DNA from: Bacillota bacterium
Lineage (GTDB): Bacteria > Bacillota > Bacilli > Paenibacillales > UBA4045
Length of the DNA: 64,000 bases
Direction of reading: 5' to 3'
Assembly: GCA_023441055.1 (NCBI GenBank)
Contig: JAEZQY010000067.1
Span: forward strand, 124,001 to 188,000
Positions 61,165 to 64,000 of this stretch are shown one piece after another (the first letter of the stretch is position 1; the number at the start of each line of letters is the position of its first letter). The notes under the pieces were generated by a model. The model was not told where the DNA came from. It did no database searches and saw only the letters and a list, made by a program, of their open reading frames with translations. The position numbers and the translations under genes were made by a program.

Positions 61165-62055
61165 ATGGGAGGCAAGCGTAAACGAGCGTTGCTGGCGGGC
61201 ATCGAACAGCTCGTGTTCACAGGGCCGGCGGCGGCGTTCTTCATCCTGATTGTCACGATTCCGTTCCTGCTAAGCATCTATTATGGCTTCACAAGCTGGA
61301 ACGGTGTCACTTCGTCGGTAACCTGGGTCGGCATCGACAATTACCGGACGATCCTCACGACGGATGACGGGTTCCGTACATCATTCTGGTTCACGGCCAG
61401 ATACACCGCGGCCGCCGTCGTCCTGACGAATCTGATTGGATTCCTGCTGGCGCTGCTGCTGACACAGCCGCTGAAGACAAGCAACCTATTGCGGACCATC
61501 TTCTTCCTGCCGAATGTAATCGGTGGATTGCTGCTGGGCTTCATCTGGTCCTTCATCTTCGTCAAGGGCTTCGCGGCGGTTGGCGATGCGACGGGGATCG
61601 CCTTCTTCCAGCTGCCCTGGCTGGGCACGGCGGGGACCGCATTCTGGGGAATGGTGATCGTCAGTGTGTGGCAGCTCTCCGGCTATCTCATGGTCATCTA
61701 CATCGCTGCCATCATGAATGTGCCCAGGGAGCTGGTTGAGGCCGCCCGGATCGACGGCGCCTCGCGGCTTAAGATGCTGCGCGGCATCATCGTGCCGCTG
61801 ATTATGCCGGCTTTCACCGTCTGTCTGTTCCTGACAATCTCCTGGTCGTTCAAGGTGTTCGACCTCAATCTGGCGCTCACCAAGGGCGGACCGTTCGGCT
61901 CTACAGAATCCGTTGCGCTCAATATCTATAATGAAGCGTTCCGCAACAACAGCTATGGACTCGGAACCGCCAAGGCGCTGATCTTCTTCGTCATCGTAGC
62001 CGTTATCACCATGCTGCAGGTGTATATCACCAAGCGGAAGGAGGTCGAAGCGTAA
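61165..62055 (+). CDS. ABC sugar permease, UgpA/MalF type
   Basis: The 296-aa protein has six membrane helices and the EAA loop (VEAARIDGASRLKMLRGIIVP). It belongs to the short CUT1 permease group rather than the LplB group of the other two loci. The ATG at 61165 has GGAGGTG 8 nt upstream; the open frame reaches back to 61093 without a site. It shares one base with the next gene (TAATG). Confidence 0.9.
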   Translation: MGGKRKRALLAGIEQLVFTGPAAAFFILIVTIPFLLSIYYGFTSWNGVTSSVTWVGIDNYRTILTTDDGFRTSFWFTARYTAAAVVLTNLIGFLLALLLTQPLKTSNLLRTIFFLPNVIGGLLLGFIWSFIFVKGFAAVGDATGIAFFQLPWLGTAGTAFWGMVIVSVWQLSGYLMVIYIAAIMNVPRELVEAARIDGASRLKMLRGIIVPLIMPAFTVCLFLTISWSFKVFDLNLALTKGGPFGSTESVALNIYNEAFRNNSYGLGTAKALIFFVIVAVITMLQVYITKRKEVEA

Positions 62056-62882
62056 TGCGAGCTTACAGCATGCGATTGTTCGGAATCGAGCTGATCGGCT
62101 GCCTGCTGGCGCTGGTCTTCCTGATTCCCTTCTACTTCGTCGGCGTCAATTCGGTGAAGAGCTTCGGCGAGCTGCTGAATAATGCGGCTGGCTGGCCGCA
62201 GGCGCTGCAGTGGGACAACTACTCCCGCGTCTGGACGATCATGCGATTCCCCAGCGCCATCAAGAACTCGCTGCTCATTACGGTATTCAGCAATCTCGGC
62301 TTAGTGCTCATCAGCGGGATGGCTGCCTATCATATGGTCAGGAAGCCCAATCGATTTAACAAGCTCATGCTGTTCCTGTATGTCGCTGCGATGGTCATTC
62401 CCTTCCAGTCGATTATGATCCCGCTGGTCAAGGTCGCCAGCGAGGTTCAGATTATGAACAGCGCATGGGGGCTTATGGTCGCCTACTTCGGATTCGGCGT
62501 CTCCCTCAACATCTTCCTGTATCACGGATTCATGAAGTCAATACCACGCGAGATTGAGGAGTCGGCTGTCGTGGACGGCTGCAATCCCTATGGCGTGTTC
62601 TGGCGAATCGTGTTCCCGCTGTTGAAGCCGATGACCGTAACCATTATACTATTGAACAGTCTGTGGATCTGGAATGACTTCCTGCTGCCGCTGCTGTTCC
62701 TGTATGATCCAGAGCTACGCACGATTCCGCTGGCCACCTACTCGTTCTTCGGACAATATACCAAGCAATGGGATCTGGCGCTTGCTGGACTCGTGCTAGG
62801 AGTCACGCCGATTATCATCTTCTTCCTGCTCATGCAGAAGCATATTATTGCCGGTATTACCGCCGGATCTGTGAAGGGTTAG
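62055..62882 (+). CDS. ABC sugar permease, UgpE/MalG type
   Basis: The 275-aa protein has six helices and the EAA loop (EESAVVDGCNPYGVFWRIVFPLLKP), ending IIAGITAGSVKG as usual for this family. It is translationally coupled to the first permease. The 220-bp gap that follows holds a TATAAT at 62996-63001 that may give the binding-protein gene extra transcription. Confidence 0.9.
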   Translation: MRAYSMRLFGIELIGCLLALVFLIPFYFVGVNSVKSFGELLNNAAGWPQALQWDNYSRVWTIMRFPSAIKNSLLITVFSNLGLVLISGMAAYHMVRKPNRFNKLMLFLYVAAMVIPFQSIMIPLVKVASEVQIMNSAWGLMVAYFGFGVSLNIFLYHGFMKSIPREIEESAVVDGCNPYGVFWRIVFPLLKPMTVTIILLNSLWIWNDFLLPLLFLYDPELRTIPLATYSFFGQYTKQWDLALAGLVLGVTPIIIFFLLMQKHIIAGITAGSVKG

Positions 62883-63103
62883 GCATCGTTGCGGAATAAC
62901 TTCCGTAACGAGCCCTGAGACAATCGGGAAGGCGATGACAACATGTTGCACCTAATTGTTCAATATTATCAGTTTTTCAATATTTTGATACGTTCTATAA
63001 TAATCACAATCTCATTCCCCTGCTATTCGGCCTCCATCCTGTGCGGCGATAGACAGCTCGGAATGCGATCACGAATATAATTTCTTGGGAGGGTCAACGT
63101 ACA

Positions 63104-64000
63104 ATGAGAAAATGGGGCTTCACGGCAATATCGATGGTATTGATGGTTGCGCTCGTACTGGCAGGCTGTTCTGCGAACTCGAATACGACCACCGGTAATG
63201 GATCGGGCAAGGACTCCGGCGCTTCATCAGGCAAGCAGGTCACCATCAAGATGTTCCAATTCAAGGTAGAGATCGCGGAACAACTGACCAAGATGATTGA
63301 GGAATATGAGTCGCTGCATCCCGGTGTGAATATTGAGATTGAGACAGTCGGCGGGGGCGCGGATTACGGCGCGGCGCTCAAGGCCAAGTTCAACTCCAAC
63401 GATAAGCCGGATATCTTCAACAATGGCGGCTTCACGGATCTGGACCTGTGGCTGGAGCATCTGGAGGATCTGTCCGACCAGCCTTGGGTAGAAAATCTGG
63501 TCGATGTGGCCAAGGAGCCGATGACTAAGGATGGCAAGCTGTACGGTCAAGCGCTCAATCTGGAAGGATACGGCTTCATCTATAATAAGGATCTGTTCGC
63601 GCAAGCTGGCATTTCCGAACTGCCCAAGACGATCGACCAATTGAAGACGGCGGCTGAGAAGCTGCAAGCAGCAGGCATTACACCGTTCGTGAATGGCTAC
63701 GGAGAATGGTGGGTGCTGGGCAACCACTTCGTGAATATCCCGTTCGCTCAGCAAGCGGATCCGGACTCCTTCATCGCAGGTCTGAATGACGGCTCCGCCA
63801 AGATCAGCGGCAATGAAGCGTTCAACCAATGGGTCGATCTGTTCGACCTGACGCTGCAGTACGGCGGCAAGAACCCCCTGCAGACGGACTACAATACGCA
63901 AGTAACGGATTTCGCGACAGGCAAGGCGGCTATGACGCAGCAAGGCAACTGGACACAGGTGCAGATCTCCGCGGCCAGCCCTGATATCAACATCGGCTTC
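63104..64000 (+). CDS. ABC sugar-binding lipoprotein (runs off the right edge)
   Basis: The first 299 codons are present. The protein has a lipoprotein signal (VALVLAGC, cysteine near residue 22), a Ser/Gly/Asn linker, and a family-1 solute-binding domain (YESLHPGVNIEIETVGGGADYGAALKAKF, DIFNNGG, EGYGFIYNKDLFAQAGI). TTGGGAGGG (63085-63093) lies about 10 nt before the ATG. It supplies sugar to the two permeases upstream; the sugar is unknown. Confidence 0.9.
   Translation, partial: MRKWGFTAISMVLMVALVLAGCSANSNTTTGNGSGKDSGASSGKQVTIKMFQFKVEIAEQLTKMIEEYESLHPGVNIEIETVGGGADYGAALKAKFNSNDKPDIFNNGGFTDLDLWLEHLEDLSDQPWVENLVDVAKEPMTKDGKLYGQALNLEGYGFIYNKDLFAQAGISELPKTIDQLKTAAEKLQAAGITPFVNGYGEWWVLGNHFVNIPFAQQADPDSFIAGLNDGSAKISGNEAFNQWVDLFDLTLQYGGKNPLQTDYNTQVTDFATGKAAMTQQGNWTQVQISAASPDINIGF

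Overview
The window looks like the chromosome of a Paenibacillus-type member of the Bacillales. The evidence is three lipoprotein-dependent sugar ABC importers of the LplA/LplB/YtcP kind with no ATPase gene of their own, YesM/YesN-type two-component pairs and a membrane-bound AraC regulator, a SleB spore-cortex hydrolase, a CIRCE heat-shock operator, strong Gram-positive ribosome binding sites, frequent TTG and GTG starts, and moderate GC. No tRNA, rRNA, prophage or insertion sequence was seen.

Layout. Positions 1-13.6 kb: the start of a sensor kinase and a nuclease/phosphatase-fold protein on the minus strand; a Gfo/Idh/MocA oxidoreductase and a BNR-repeat sialidase-like protein on the plus strand; a convergent minus-strand operon of ABC importer, FAD oxidoreductase and M14 carboxypeptidase; and a divergent YesN/YesM pair. 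Together these look like a locus for sensing, importing and degrading a glycan or glycopeptide. Positions 13.6-22.8 kb: a second importer, a membrane AraC regulator, a YkvA-like protein and a GH95 alpha-L-fucosidase. Positions 22.9-30.3 kb: sleB, the complete seven-gene mrpABCDEFG Na+/H+ antiporter operon, and a divergent KdpD/UspA-like protein.

Positions 30.3-45.6 kb are a B12 block read on the minus strand. A cobalamin riboswitch precedes metE. A second cobalamin riboswitch precedes btuF-btuC-btuD, an AAC(3)-family acetyltransferase, cobT, cobU, cbiB, cobS, cobD, cobQ, cobO and cobC. These genes cover corrinoid uptake and the late half of cobalamin synthesis only; no corrin-ring gene is present. 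Positions 45.7-47.5 kb hold a small nuclease-like gene lacking a normal start codon and an MFS exporter. Positions 47.5-51.2 kb hold ectoine/hydroxyectoine synthesis (ectABC, then ectD), split by a 51-bp tandem repeat array. Positions 51.3-57.5 kb hold htpG under a CIRCE element, a membrane-anchored glucosaminidase, a HemAT-type globin chemoreceptor with a C-terminal CZB zinc domain, and an unknown lipoprotein. Positions 57.6-64 kb hold a third YesN/YesM pair with a divergent ABC importer whose binding protein runs off the right edge.

The combination of Mrp antiporter and ectoine/hydroxyectoine synthesis suggests a salt- or alkali-tolerant soil organism that feeds on complex glycans. The least explained items are the two separate tandem arrays with the same 51-bp period, the acetyltransferase built into the B12 operon, and the repeat-filled gap at 30.3-30.8 kb.
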